A stretch of DNA of 64,000 bases from an uncultured Draconibacterium sp. (lineage in GTDB: Bacteria; Bacteroidota; Bacteroidia; Bacteroidales; Prolixibacteraceae): assembly GCA_947492175.1 (NCBI GenBank), contig CANLMQ010000006.1:1-64000 (forward strand), given 5' to 3'. Both the position numbers and the translations under genes were made by a program. The notes beneath the pieces were generated by a model. The model saw nothing but the letters and a program-made list of their open reading frames with translations, was not told the DNA's origin and did not search any database. Of the stretch, positions 22,755 to 32,359 are shown one piece after another. Every line of letters starts with the position of its first letter. Position 1 is the stretch's first letter.

Positions 22755-25475
22755 CTAGAATTGCTGCCCGATTACAAAATGGAACTGGCTTCCTGCTGCG
22801 CCTTGATCCAAACCTTCTCCATCGAATCCATATCCCCAGTCGATACCCATTAAACCAAACATTGGTAAGAAAATACGTACACCAACTCCGGCAGAACGAC
22901 GAAGTTTAAAAGGTGTATAATCCTGAAAACTCATTCCGGCATTACCTGCTTCAAGAAATGCTAATGCATAAATTGTAGCACTTGGTTTCAGGGTTACAGG
23001 GAAACGTAATTCACTGGTAAATTTCGAATACATATTCGATCCGTTATTCGGACTTAGTGCATAGTCTTTGTATCCTCGTAAGGAAATATAATCGGTACCA
23101 TAAATGTTGTAACCCGACATACCCGATCCACCAACAATAAATCCTTCGAAAGGCGATTGAATATTTTTGTTATAATACCCCAAGAATCCCATTTCGAAAG
23201 CAGTTTTTAACACTAAAGTATGGTCACCTCCCGGATTAGTCAGCGGGCTAAACAATTGCCCTTTAAACAACCATTTATGGTATTCAATCCACTTGTATTT
23301 TTCGCTGTTTGGTAATTCCGGATCTGAATAATCTTTATTGCTAAACACCGAATAAGGAGGCGTAAGTTTTAATGCCAAAGAAATGTTTGAACCTCTGCGA
23401 GAATACAGCGGGCTATCTACAGAACTGCGTCCGAATACCGTTTTAAAACTGAAGTTATCAAAAGTTCCGTTCACCTTCCCGTTTTCATCAACAAGGAAGT
23501 AGAAATAACTTTGCATATTTCTTAAGTTATAGTGCTCAAACGACAACTCATGGTAAACGGTAAAATAATCATCGGGCCACGACAGACGGTAACCATACCC
23601 TAATGCCAGTGCAGTAGTTTCCCAAATCTGATCATTTTCTTCATTACTATCTTCCGAGTCGTAGTTGTAATTGTATTGCGGATAACCATAGCTGCCATAA
23701 CCGCCATATCCACCATAACCGCCATAACTCCCGTAACCATATGGAGAGTAGCCACCATAACCACCGTAACCATACGGAGAATAGCCGCCGTAACCACCGT
23801 AACCACCATAAGGATTATACGATTGGTAATATTTATTGGCACTATAATTAATTCGTGAATGCGATAAAGAAATTGAAAATGAATTTGGTTTTTTACCTCC
23901 AAGCCAGGGTTCAATAAACGACAAACTCACTGTACGGTAGTATTTACCACTGGTTTGGTACCTCAAACTTAGTGTTTGTCCATCGCCGGTTGGCAATGGT
24001 CTCCAGGCTTCTTTATTGAAAATATTACGAACGGAAAAGTTCGCAAACTTTAATCCTACCGAACCAACAAACATACCAGCTCCCCAACCTCCGGAAAGCT
24101 CAATCTGGTCGTTTGCCTTTTCCTGCAGTTGGTATTCAATATCAACAGTTCCTTCTTCGGGATGCGGCTGTACATCAGGATTTATTGCTTCAGGATCGAA
24201 GTGCCCCAACTGCGCCAACTCCCTGTAAGAACGCATTAATAATGATTTGCTGAATAAATCTCCTGGGTATGTACGCAATTCACGACGGGCAACATGTTCA
24301 TGTGTTTTTGTGTTACCAACAATACGTACTTCGTTAATGGTTGCCTGTTTTCCTTCGTAAATACGCATTTCGTAATCAATGGTGTCTTTATTGATATTTA
24401 CTTCTACCGGATCAAGATTAAAGAACAGGTATCCTTTATCAAGGTATACATTATTCATTCCCAGATCGTTATCAAATAGGCGTTTATCAAGAATTTTCTG
24501 ATTAAAAACATCTCCTTTTTTAATCCCAAGAATCTGGCTCAGGTATTCAGACGGATAAACCGTATTTCCAACCCAGCGAATATCTCCAAAATAATATTTG
24601 TTACCTTCTTCAACCTGCAAATCAATGTTAACCCGTGTTTTTTCTTTTCGTCCAACTTTCACCTGATAAATGGAATCGCTGGTAATAATTGCATCGCGAT
24701 ACCCTTTTTCATTATACTTGTCAATTAAAAGTCCTTTATCGTTCTTATATTCTTCTTCAAGATATTTTTTTGTTTTAAAGAAATTTCGCAACGATTTCTC
24801 GTTGGTCTTTTTCATGGCCTTCTCAAGCTTAACATCTGTAAGAGCTTCGTTCCCTTCTATTTCAATATTATTGACTTTAACCTTCTCCTTTTTATCTACA
24901 TTGATGTCGAGAATTACACTGTTGTTTTGGGTTGTATCATCGCGCTGAACAATTCTTACCTCAGTGTTTAAAAAACCCTTTCCGTGAAAAATCCCTTTAA
25001 TGGTACGCTCGGCACTATTTACTTGGTGGTCGGTAATCTGACTTCCCCTCAACAACAATACCTTTTCAGTTATATCATCTTTTTCTGATTTTGACACTCC
25101 ATAAAAGTTAACGTCGGCTAAACGGGGGCGTTCCTGCAAATAAATATCCAGCCAGATTTTATCTCCTATTAACTTGGTTGCTTTGATTTCGACATCGGAA
25201 AACAAACCTTGCTGCCATAACTTACGAATGGCAGTAGTAATCGCATCGCCAGGTACCATTATTTCGTCGCCAACGGTTAATCCCGAAAGCTGAATCAAAA
25301 CGGTTTTGTCTAAATACTTGATACCGGAAATCTGCACATCGGCAATGGTATACTTTCTTGCACTTGAATAATAAATTGAAAAGTTCGTACTATCAGCCTC
25401 TTGTGCAAATACGCGCGGCACAAACACGAAACATAAAAAGATTAAGGCTATAATAGATTTCTGAATTCTGCTCAT
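22755..25475 (-). CDS. bamA: Outer membrane assembly factor BamA (Omp85) with a Gly/Tyr-rich insert
   Basis: A 906-aa Omp85 protein that folds and inserts outer-membrane barrels. Signal peptide at 1-24, then POTRA domains (for example IADVQISGIKYLDKTVL, VKVNNIEIEGNEALTD, INEVRIVGNTKTHEHVA) up to about 430, then a 16-strand barrel ending in Phe (FVIGQQF). Residues ~550-608 are an insertion made of GGYGGYSPYGY-like repeats followed by an acidic DSEDSNEEND stretch, probably an external loop. It begins 4 bp after uppS. Confidence 0.95.
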   Translation of the reverse strand: MSRIQKSIIALIFLCFVFVPRVFAQEADSTNFSIYYSSARKYTIADVQISGIKYLDKTVLIQLSGLTVGDEIMVPGDAITTAIRKLWQQGLFSDVEIKATKLIGDKIWLDIYLQERPRLADVNFYGVSKSEKDDITEKVLLLRGSQITDHQVNSAERTIKGIFHGKGFLNTEVRIVQRDDTTQNNSVILDINVDKKEKVKVNNIEIEGNEALTDVKLEKAMKKTNEKSLRNFFKTKKYLEEEYKNDKGLLIDKYNEKGYRDAIITSDSIYQVKVGRKEKTRVNIDLQVEEGNKYYFGDIRWVGNTVYPSEYLSQILGIKKGDVFNQKILDKRLFDNDLGMNNVYLDKGYLFFNLDPVEVNINKDTIDYEMRIYEGKQATINEVRIVGNTKTHEHVARRELRTYPGDLFSKSLLMRSYRELAQLGHFDPEAINPDVQPHPEEGTVDIEYQLQEKANDQIELSGGWGAGMFVGSVGLKFANFSVRNIFNKEAWRPLPTGDGQTLSLRYQTSGKYYRTVSLSFIEPWLGGKKPNSFSISLSHSRINYSANKYYQSYNPYGGYGGYGGYSPYGYGGYGGYSPYGYGSYGGYGGYGGYGSYGYPQYNYNYDSEDSNEENDQIWETTALALGYGYRLSWPDDYFTVYHELSFEHYNLRNMQSYFYFLVDENGKVNGTFDNFSFKTVFGRSSVDSPLYSRRGSNISLALKLTPPYSVFSNKDYSDPELPNSEKYKWIEYHKWLFKGQLFSPLTNPGGDHTLVLKTAFEMGFLGYYNKNIQSPFEGFIVGGSGMSGYNIYGTDYISLRGYKDYALSPNNGSNMYSKFTSELRFPVTLKPSATIYALAFLEAGNAGMSFQDYTPFKLRRSAGVGVRIFLPMFGLMGIDWGYGFDGEGLDQGAAGSQFHFVIGQQF

Positions 25476-25479
25476 AAAA

Positions 25480-26226
25480 TTAGCTCGTTAACTGTTCACT
25501 TGTTTTTCCAAATCGTCTCTCTCTGTTCTGGTAATCAAAAATTGCTTCAAAAAAGTCTTCTTTTCTAAAGTCAGGCCATAATTTTTCAGTAAAATAAAGC
25601 TCTGAATACGCTATCTGCCATAGCAAAAAGTTACTCACCCTGAACTCACCGCTTGTACGAATAAGCAGCTCCGGATCAGGCACATTTGTAGTTGATAAAT
25701 AACCTTTGAACAGTTTAGTATTTATATTTTCAGGTTGTAATTTCCCGATTAATGTATCATCTACCATTTTTTTAACGGCGTTAACAATATCCCAATGTCC
25801 ACTGTAGCTTAACGCCAAAACAAGGTTAAGCCCCTTGTTCGATTTTAAGTGATTGATACATCCCTTAAGTTTTTCGCTTACTTCGACAGGCATTGAATCC
25901 ATATCTCCAATAACGCTTAAACGAACGTTATTTTTCATTAACGATTCAGTTTCGGCTTCAATGGCATGAACCAACAAGCCCATTAAGGCGTCTACTTCTT
26001 CTTTCGGACGATCCCAGTTTTCTGTTGAGAACGCGTATAATGTAAGGTGTTTAACTCCAATTTCTCCCGCAGCTTCAACCACTGCACGTACCGATTCAAC
26101 TCCATTTTCGTGACCAACGGTACGGGCTTTTCCATGCCGGGCCGCCCAACGTCCGTTGCCATCCATAATTATAGCAACATGCTCCGGGATATTGTTTGTA
26201 TTTAGTTTGTTTCTGAACAATTCCAT
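25480..26226 (-). CDS. uppS: Isoprenyl transferase (undecaprenyl diphosphate synthase, UppS)
   Basis: Makes the C55 lipid carrier for cell-wall synthesis. 248 aa from the ATG at 26226; the TTG two codons earlier is less likely. IIMDGNGRWA (Asp22), HENGVESVRAVVE, FSTENWDRP, and RTSGEFRVSNFLLWQIAYSE, cited as RTSGEFRVSNFLLWQ, are all conserved. Its ATG overlaps the stop of porG by one base (TAATG), and bamA follows after 4 bp. Confidence 0.95.
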   Translation of the reverse strand: MELFRNKLNTNNIPEHVAIIMDGNGRWAARHGKARTVGHENGVESVRAVVEAAGEIGVKHLTLYAFSTENWDRPKEEVDALMGLLVHAIEAETESLMKNNVRLSVIGDMDSMPVEVSEKLKGCINHLKSNKGLNLVLALSYSGHWDIVNAVKKMVDDTLIGKLQPENINTKLFKGYLSTTNVPDPELLIRTSGEFRVSNFLLWQIAYSELYFTEKLWPDFRKEDFFEAIFDYQNRERRFGKTSEQLTS

Positions 26227-26981
26227 TACCAATTTTTACTGTCGTAGGCAGGACACGCTTTTTTGCCTATATATATTTTATAAGTGACATGCACTCCTAA
26301 ATAACCTCCCCAATCGTTGTTATGGTTCCCATCGTTATATGTCACAATATCTTCCATAGTATTTATATGAGAAAGCGGGTCATCCAAATCATCGAGTTGA
26401 TCGCTCATGTATTTCCTCATCTGGTATTCAACTCCAATTCCAAGCCTTTCTCCAATCGTATATTTTACGCCTATTCCAAAAGGAATGGTTGGCGCGGCCA
26501 CACTTTCATCCTGACCGATATAACCTCCCGACTCATCTGTTTCGAGTTTTGGATAATCCGGATTAAAAAGCATAATTTCTTCTGGCCTAAAATCATATTT
26601 AAAATATGATATTCCAAGTCCGATGGTTACATACGGACTAAACCTCATTTTCCTTTCTCCCAAAATATACCTCAGGTAATTAATTTCTGCCTGCACCGTG
26701 AATTCTGAAACATTTTTATCAAAGCTCCAGGGTGTGTTTTCAACATAATCGTCGTTGGCAAATGTTCCGTTCAGAAACATTGCTCTTATGCCAACCCTTG
26801 CATTAATATTATACCTGAAATAGGCTCCATAATTTAAATTGAACGTTTGAAATGGATAATTTTCATCCATATCTCCCCAAAGGGCAGATGATCCTCCCCA
26901 AATCCCAATGTCAGCAGTTTTTTGTGCATATCCTGAAACAGTAACTAAAACTGTTACAAACACCAATAGTAGTTTTTTCAT
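26226..26981 (-). CDS. porG: DUF6089 / PorG-like outer-membrane beta-barrel protein
   Basis: 251 aa from the ATG at 26981 (the frame continues to a TTG at 26993). Signal peptide ending VSGYAQ, then IGIWGGSSALWGDMDE and alternating strands of an 8- to 10-strand barrel; EYQMRKYMSDQLDD is typical of the family. PorG is an outer-membrane component linked to the type IX secretion system in Porphyromonas. Position before uppS and bamA is the conserved one. In other lineages the family is annotated only as DUF6089, so the T9SS role is by family. Confidence 0.82.
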   Translation of the reverse strand: MKKLLLVFVTVLVTVSGYAQKTADIGIWGGSSALWGDMDENYPFQTFNLNYGAYFRYNINARVGIRAMFLNGTFANDDYVENTPWSFDKNVSEFTVQAEINYLRYILGERKMRFSPYVTIGLGISYFKYDFRPEEIMLFNPDYPKLETDESGGYIGQDESVAAPTIPFGIGVKYTIGERLGIGVEYQMRKYMSDQLDDLDDPLSHINTMEDIVTYNDGNHNNDWGGYLGVHVTYKIYIGKKACPAYDSKNW

Positions 26982-27388
26982 CTTGGTATTCAAATTCGTT
27001 TATTTAACTTCGGTTTCAGACATGTTATTTTCATATGATTATAATTGCTTTTCAATAGTATCATATGTAACTCGCACTTTAAATTATCAGTGTTTCTTTG
27101 AATAAGTTATGTGCTTATTTCAACATTGATTTCAACTTTTCTTACGGATTGACAAAACTATCTTTTTATGATGATTTTTTCAATAAAAAATACAATTATC
27201 AGCCCTACTCCAAAAGAAGCAAAACCAACCCCATAAACACCTGAACATCAACAAACTTAACAACTCTTCAAAGTCACAACTTTTGCTTTCAAAAGCTACA
27301 AATGTAATATAATTCTAAAAATAACATACCCGTTTGTTACTATAAAACCCAAACAAAGATTAAAAATTGTTAAGTAGGCCTACGAAAT
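26982..27388. other. Leader/intergenic region between nadK and porG
   Basis: About 400 bp, AT-rich, without a convincing ORF. It holds a possible minus-strand -7 element (TACATTTG, 27299-27306) preceding porG by about 300 bp. No terminator after nadK was clear. Confidence 0.5.
27299..27306 (-). promoter_or_regulatory. Possible -7 promoter element upstream of porG-uppS-bamA
   Basis: On the minus strand TACATTTG matches TAnnTTTG exactly; the -33 position is weak (GTAT). It would give a 5' leader of about 300 nt. Confidence 0.35.
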
Positions 27389-28270
27389 TCAGTTTCTGCG
27401 GTCGATTCCCCACATTAACTTGGTTCGAAGTGTATTAAAAAAAGGCTGTTCCGGGAGTTGTAACGTTTTTAATTTGAATCCTGCTTTTTTAACTGTAAGC
27501 ACCGTAGAAAATTCGACAGCTACCGAACGCGAATCAATTGAAGTCAGAAAGTTTGTTCCGCGTCCTTCCACATTAAGTTTTATCTCACAATTATCGGGAA
27601 CAACAATAGGTCGTATTGTTAAGTTATGAGGAGCAAGCGGCGTAATTACAAAATTTTCGGAGTTCGGTGTTAATATGGGACCGCCGACACTTAGTGAATA
27701 AGCTGTTGAACCTGTTGGGGTAGATATAATCAATCCATCGGCCCAGTAATTATTTAAAAACTCACCATTTATATAAGCAGTTACGTTTATCATTGATGAG
27801 TTGTCAGTTTTTAACACCGTCATTTCATTCAAGGCATAATTAAAATCAATATTATCCTGATCTGAAAACTCCACCTCCAGCATCGACCGCTCAACAATTT
27901 TATATTTGTTATTAAATATATTATTTAACGCATCGTGTACCTGGTCTTCCGAAATATCTGCCAGAAAACCCAAACGCCCGCCATTAACACCGATTACAGG
28001 AATCGAAAAATTTCGGATAGTTAATACCGATTGTAAAAAAGTACCATCACCTCCTACACTAAAAATATATTCGTTTGTGGGATCGAAGTCGGAATACGAA
28101 TGAAAAAAGGAAGTATAATAAATAGTAGTTTTTAAATCTTCAACTAAATGTTTGTAAAACGGTTTATATAATTGAACTTCCACATTATTATTTTTCAGAA
28201 ACTGGAAAAACTCCTGTAAAACCGGAACAAACTCATCTGATACCAGGGTACCAAAAACTGCAACCTTCAT
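27389..28270 (-). CDS. nadK: NAD kinase
   Basis: Phosphorylates NAD to NADP. 293 aa, normal length. GGDGTFLQ at about 73-80 is the diphosphate-binding motif, GVNGGRLGFLADI follows, the NE motif is in ALNEMTV, and TPTGSTAYSLSVGGPI matches the family. It is 13 bp after the CBS-domain gene, in the conserved CBS-nadK-porG-uppS order. Confidence 0.95.
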   Translation of the reverse strand: MKVAVFGTLVSDEFVPVLQEFFQFLKNNNVEVQLYKPFYKHLVEDLKTTIYYTSFFHSYSDFDPTNEYIFSVGGDGTFLQSVLTIRNFSIPVIGVNGGRLGFLADISEDQVHDALNNIFNNKYKIVERSMLEVEFSDQDNIDFNYALNEMTVLKTDNSSMINVTAYINGEFLNNYWADGLIISTPTGSTAYSLSVGGPILTPNSENFVITPLAPHNLTIRPIVVPDNCEIKLNVEGRGTNFLTSIDSRSVAVEFSTVLTVKKAGFKLKTLQLPEQPFFNTLRTKLMWGIDRRN

Positions 28271-28283
28271 TTAAATGGTTTTA

Positions 28284-28949
28284 TTAGATATTCATGAATT
28301 TCATAAACTGATCGAACCGATCTTTGTACAAATCATTGAGCATGGATCGATCCTGGTACACTGCTTTCACATTATAATCGTAACGCATTAAAGCCTGCAC
28401 CACTCCTGATAACTCCTCCTTGTCTAACTTTATAATTACATCCATATTATTGGTTCCCGGTTTTCTATCGATAAAAAAACTTAAAATTTTCACATCATTA
28501 CTTTCAACTATCTGGCTGATTTGCGAAACAGAATAATCATTTACATTCATCTCCAGTACCATTACTCCGCCGGGTTCCTGCAACGAAAATAAACTTGCAA
28601 AACGTCGTGCCAAATCATAGAGCGTTATTGCCCCCAGATAATAATGATCGTTGTCTAAAACCGGCATCACACTTAATTTTAGTTTATACATTACAATGGC
28701 CAGTTCAAAAATATGCTGTTCTTTGTGTACGTGTGTGGTATTCAGTTTATCTAACTCTTTGGAAATAGGTTCTTCAACCAAATTTAAATCGTAGATTAAC
28801 TTATCCGAAACCAGTCCTAGGTATTTCGAATCGTCTACCACCGGGATATGAGACACCCTGTAAACATCCATATTACTCAATGCCTTTTTCCCTTTTTGCG
28901 AACTTCTAACCGGGGTAATTACATCTGATATTAATTTTTCTGCAAGCAA
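28284..28949 (-). CDS. CBS-domain pair protein
   Basis: 221 aa with two CBS motifs (about residues 1-60 and 70-125: SNMDVYRVSHIPVVDD and LSVMPVLDNDHYYLGAITL), followed by an ACT-like C-terminal part (GVMVLEMNVNDYSVSQI). CBS pairs bind adenine nucleotides and usually sense energy status. The start appears to be a TTG at 28949, three codons after an in-frame TAG; no ATG precedes the first CBS motif. It is divergent from pdxJ and 13 bp ahead of nadK. Confidence 0.85.
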   Translation of the reverse strand: MLAEKLISDVITPVRSSQKGKKALSNMDVYRVSHIPVVDDSKYLGLVSDKLIYDLNLVEEPISKELDKLNTTHVHKEQHIFELAIVMYKLKLSVMPVLDNDHYYLGAITLYDLARRFASLFSLQEPGGVMVLEMNVNDYSVSQISQIVESNDVKILSFFIDRKPGTNNMDVIIKLDKEELSGVVQALMRYDYNVKAVYQDRSMLNDLYKDRFDQFMKFMNI

Positions 28950-29023
28950 AACTTTCTATTTATCATTAATGTTTCAGCCTGAAAATTGTAACTTGCGGTT
29001 TTAAATTCTACAAGAATACAAGT

Positions 29024-29737
29024 ATGACAAGACTTAGTGTAAATATAAACAAAATAGCAACACTGCGAAACTCGCGCGGTGGTAAAATGCCCAGTGTTAA
29101 AGACGCAGCAATTAACTGTCAAAAATTTGGAGCACAAGGAATTACAATACACCCACGCCCCGACGAAAGACACATAACACGCAAGGATGTTTACGAAATT
29201 AAACCGCTTATTACCACCGAGTTCAATATTGAAGGATACCCGAGCGAAGATTTTTTAAAAATGGTTATTGAAGTACAGGCTGATCAGGTGACATTAGTTC
29301 CCGATTCGAATGACCAACTAACCAGCGATCATGGCTGGGATACCTGGAAACATCTTGGCTTTTTAAAAGACGTAATTGCACGTTTACAGGAACATGGTAT
29401 TCGTACCTCGATTTTTGTAGATCCAAACATAAAAGCTGTTGAAGGTGCAGCCGAAATAAAAACCGATCGTATTGAGTTATATACCGAACCTTATGCTACA
29501 CTTTATCCCATCGACAGAAACAAAGCAATAGAACCTTTTGTAGAAGCAGCACAAATGGCAGCCAACCTTGGAATTGACATAAATGCGGGTCATGATTTAA
29601 GTCTTGAAAACCTTAATTTTATGTACCACCGAATTCCAAACTTAAAAGAGGTTTCTATTGGGCATGCACTGATTTCCGACGCACTTTACCTGGGGTTGGA
29701 AACAACTATTCAGAAATATCTTGATTGTTTGAAGTAA
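29024..29737 (+). CDS. pdxJ: Pyridoxine 5'-phosphate synthase
   Basis: Condenses 1-deoxyxylulose 5-phosphate with 3-amino-2-oxopropyl phosphate to make pyridoxine phosphate. 237 aa, TIM barrel. LSVNINKIATLRNSRG at the start, ITIHPRPDERHI near 43-54, QVTLVPDSN, GIRTSIFVDP and NAGHDLSLENL are standard PdxJ motifs. Divergent from the CBS-nadK genes with a 74-bp gap that must hold both promoters. Confidence 0.96.
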   Translation: MTRLSVNINKIATLRNSRGGKMPSVKDAAINCQKFGAQGITIHPRPDERHITRKDVYEIKPLITTEFNIEGYPSEDFLKMVIEVQADQVTLVPDSNDQLTSDHGWDTWKHLGFLKDVIARLQEHGIRTSIFVDPNIKAVEGAAEIKTDRIELYTEPYATLYPIDRNKAIEPFVEAAQMAANLGIDINAGHDLSLENLNFMYHRIPNLKEVSIGHALISDALYLGLETTIQKYLDCLK

Positions 29738-29808
29738 AACAAGGACCGGAGCAAAAACGAACCAAACTCTAAACTTTGAACTCTGAACTTAAAAACAGGA
29801 CTATTCGC

Positions 29809-30612
29809 ATGGAATTATTTTACAGGAAACAAGGCGAAGGAACTCCGATTGTTGTTGTGCATGGTTTATATGGCTCATCAGACAATTGGGTTAACATTGG
29901 CAAACGATTGGCCGAAAAACATACAGTTTATATGCTCGATCAGCGAAATCACGGCCGGTCGCCTTTTGCAGAATCGCATACTTATAATGATTTACGCAAC
30001 GATTTAGAGGAGTTTTTTGAGCAACATCAAATTAAAAAAGCCATATTACTGGGTCACAGCATGGGTGGAAAAGTAGCCATGTGGTTTGCGGCAGATTTCC
30101 CTGAAAAAGTGGAAAAATTAGTTATTGCCGACATCGCTCCCAAAGACTATTTATTGCTAAAAGACGACAGCCAGTTTTACCTCCACCGGAATATTTTACT
30201 GGCCATGCAGGAAATCGATTTTACACGTGTTAAATCAAGAAAAGATGTTGACGATTTTATGGCAGAAAAACTGGATGATGCCCGAATCCGCCAGTTTCTT
30301 TTAAAAAATGTGGAAAAAGACAAAACCTCCAAACACTATAAATGGAGAGTAAATGCCGAAGTTTTATACGACCACCTCGATGAAATTGTAAACGGCGTTA
30401 ATCAAAACTGGCTCGACGACCGTATTCCAATTACCAGCTACCCGGTAATTTTTATCAGAGGATTACTTTCGAGATACATTCTGGACGAGGACAAGCTTTT
30501 GATAAAACAGATCTATCCGGATGCTAAAATAGTTGACATACCGGATGCAGGGCACTGGTTACATGCTGAACAGCCAAAGAAATTTATGGAAGCAGTAATG
30601 TTGTGCTGTTAA
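29809..30612 (+). CDS. Alpha/beta-fold hydrolase
   Basis: 267 aa from the ATG at 29809; the frame extends to a TTG at 29776 but the usual family start is MELFYRKQGEG. VVVHGLYGSSDNW is the oxyanion-hole region, GHSMGGKVAM carries the nucleophile serine (about residue 88), DAGHWLHAEQP the catalytic histidine near the C-terminus. It resembles the YbfF/ABHD11 esterase group. It lies 71 bp after pdxJ; the substrate is unknown. Confidence 0.88.
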   Translation: MELFYRKQGEGTPIVVVHGLYGSSDNWVNIGKRLAEKHTVYMLDQRNHGRSPFAESHTYNDLRNDLEEFFEQHQIKKAILLGHSMGGKVAMWFAADFPEKVEKLVIADIAPKDYLLLKDDSQFYLHRNILLAMQEIDFTRVKSRKDVDDFMAEKLDDARIRQFLLKNVEKDKTSKHYKWRVNAEVLYDHLDEIVNGVNQNWLDDRIPITSYPVIFIRGLLSRYILDEDKLLIKQIYPDAKIVDIPDAGHWLHAEQPKKFMEAVMLCC

Positions 30613-30718
30613 GAAGTTGGAAAGATCGTTTATTTCTCAATCCCGGTATCCGCCCGAATCAACAAACAGGAGCTTGTTACTAATGATTAATGACCAGTGG
30701 CTAGTGGCCAGTGGAAAT

Positions 30719-32203
30719 TTACCTGTTATATTTCTCCGTTAATTCTTTTAATAATTTCTTCTGCCCCACTTTTAGTTGTTTCCACTGAAATCGCCATTCC
30801 CAGTTCCCGGTTGCTGTTCCGGGCGTATTCATCCTCGATTGCGTATCCAATTCTAAAATATCCTGCATGGGTACAACAACTGTTTTTGCAACAGAAGCAA
30901 CAGCCATTTCAATAACTTCCGAGAGGGCCTTTTTATCATTCCCACGAATATATTTCGCCAGCAATTTCTTCTCCTCCTTCTCAACTTCCGACAGCCAACC
31001 AAGTGTAGTATTGTTGTCGTGTGTTCCGGTGTAAACCACACAATTCTTTTCGTAGTTGTGCGGCAAATCTTTATTGGCAGCATCGGTGGTGAATGCAAAC
31101 TGCAATACTTTCATTCCGGGCAAATCAAAATATTCTCGCAAGTGGTCAACCTCTGTAGTTATTGTTCCAAGATCCTCGGCAATAAAAGGTAAATAGCCTA
31201 TCTGGCTTTTAATCAGGCTTAACATTTCGTGACCAAATGCCGGAACCCACTTTCCGTTTATTGCAGTCTCTTCTGCGGCAGGTACCGACCAATACGATTC
31301 CAATCCTCGAAAATGATCGATTCGAACCAGATTAAACATATTCAGGTTAAAATGCAGACGTGCCATCCACCAGTCGTAATTTCGTTCTTTTAAGCGAGGC
31401 CAGTTAAAAACCGGGTTCCCCCAAAGCTGACCTGTTTCCGAAAAATAATCAGGTGGAACTCCGCCCACTTCTGTTGGTTTTAATTTTTCATTTAAAAGAA
31501 ATATATCGGTGTTCGACCAAACATCGGAACTGTCGCCCGAAACATAAAGCGGCACATCTCCAATAATTTTAATACCCTTTTCGTTTGCATACCTTTTTAA
31601 ACCGTGCCATTGTCTAAAAAACAAAAACTGCAGAAATTTCTGAAAATCAACTTCATTTGCCAGTTCCTGTCCTGTTCTTTGCAAATCTGCTTCATGCCTG
31701 AACTTCAAACCATCGTCCCAGTCGCTCCAGACAACCTCGCCATATTTCTGTTTTGCCGACATAAACAATGCATAATCGTTTAGCCACCAACCGTGCTCAT
31801 CCAAAAAATGAAAGTATTCGTTTTCAAATAAAACAAAAGATTCCTTCTGAAAGCGAAAAAACGCTTTTTGTAAAACCGGATATTTCCACTTCTCTACTTT
31901 TGCAAAATCGACTCGTTTCTTTACAAATACCGGCATCTCTGCCAGGTCTTCGTCCAAAAGTAAGCCTTGCTCAACCAGCAACTTCAGGTCAATCAACATT
32001 GGATTTCCGGCAAATGCAGAAAAACACTGGTAAGGCGAATTTCCGGCACCAACCGGACCAAGGGGCAAAATCTGCCACAGTTTTTGGCCGGTTTCCTTTA
32101 AAAAGTCGACAAATCCAAAAGCCTCCTTCCCGAGCGTGCCAATACCTTCGTCACCCGGCAAAGAAGTTATATGAAGTAAAATCCCGCTTCTTCTGTTTTT
32201 CAC
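30719..32203 (-). CDS. malQ: 4-alpha-glucanotransferase (amylomaltase)
   Basis: GH77 enzyme that rearranges alpha-1,4-glucans in glycogen or maltodextrin metabolism. 494 aa, typical. SGILLHITSLPG at the start, nucleophile in RIDHFRGLESYW, acid/base in AEDLGTIT, third acid in GTHDNNTTLGW. The start appears to be GTG at 32203, as no ATG is near. It stands alone on the minus strand; it pairs functionally with the GT3 glycogen synthase at 19284-21122. Confidence 0.95.
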   Translation of the reverse strand: MKNRRSGILLHITSLPGDEGIGTLGKEAFGFVDFLKETGQKLWQILPLGPVGAGNSPYQCFSAFAGNPMLIDLKLLVEQGLLLDEDLAEMPVFVKKRVDFAKVEKWKYPVLQKAFFRFQKESFVLFENEYFHFLDEHGWWLNDYALFMSAKQKYGEVVWSDWDDGLKFRHEADLQRTGQELANEVDFQKFLQFLFFRQWHGLKRYANEKGIKIIGDVPLYVSGDSSDVWSNTDIFLLNEKLKPTEVGGVPPDYFSETGQLWGNPVFNWPRLKERNYDWWMARLHFNLNMFNLVRIDHFRGLESYWSVPAAEETAINGKWVPAFGHEMLSLIKSQIGYLPFIAEDLGTITTEVDHLREYFDLPGMKVLQFAFTTDAANKDLPHNYEKNCVVYTGTHDNNTTLGWLSEVEKEEKKLLAKYIRGNDKKALSEVIEMAVASVAKTVVVPMQDILELDTQSRMNTPGTATGNWEWRFQWKQLKVGQKKLLKELTEKYNR

Positions 32204-32359
32204 TTGAATATATTTAGATTAATATTTGTATTACAACCATATTTGGCGATAACGCAAATTTTGTGCTTCGATACCCGTGGAACTCGCATGAACAAATTAT
32301 TTATGTCTTTTTGTGTTCGCCATACCATGCTCCTTTCATTCGTTTAAATCTTTTTCCAT

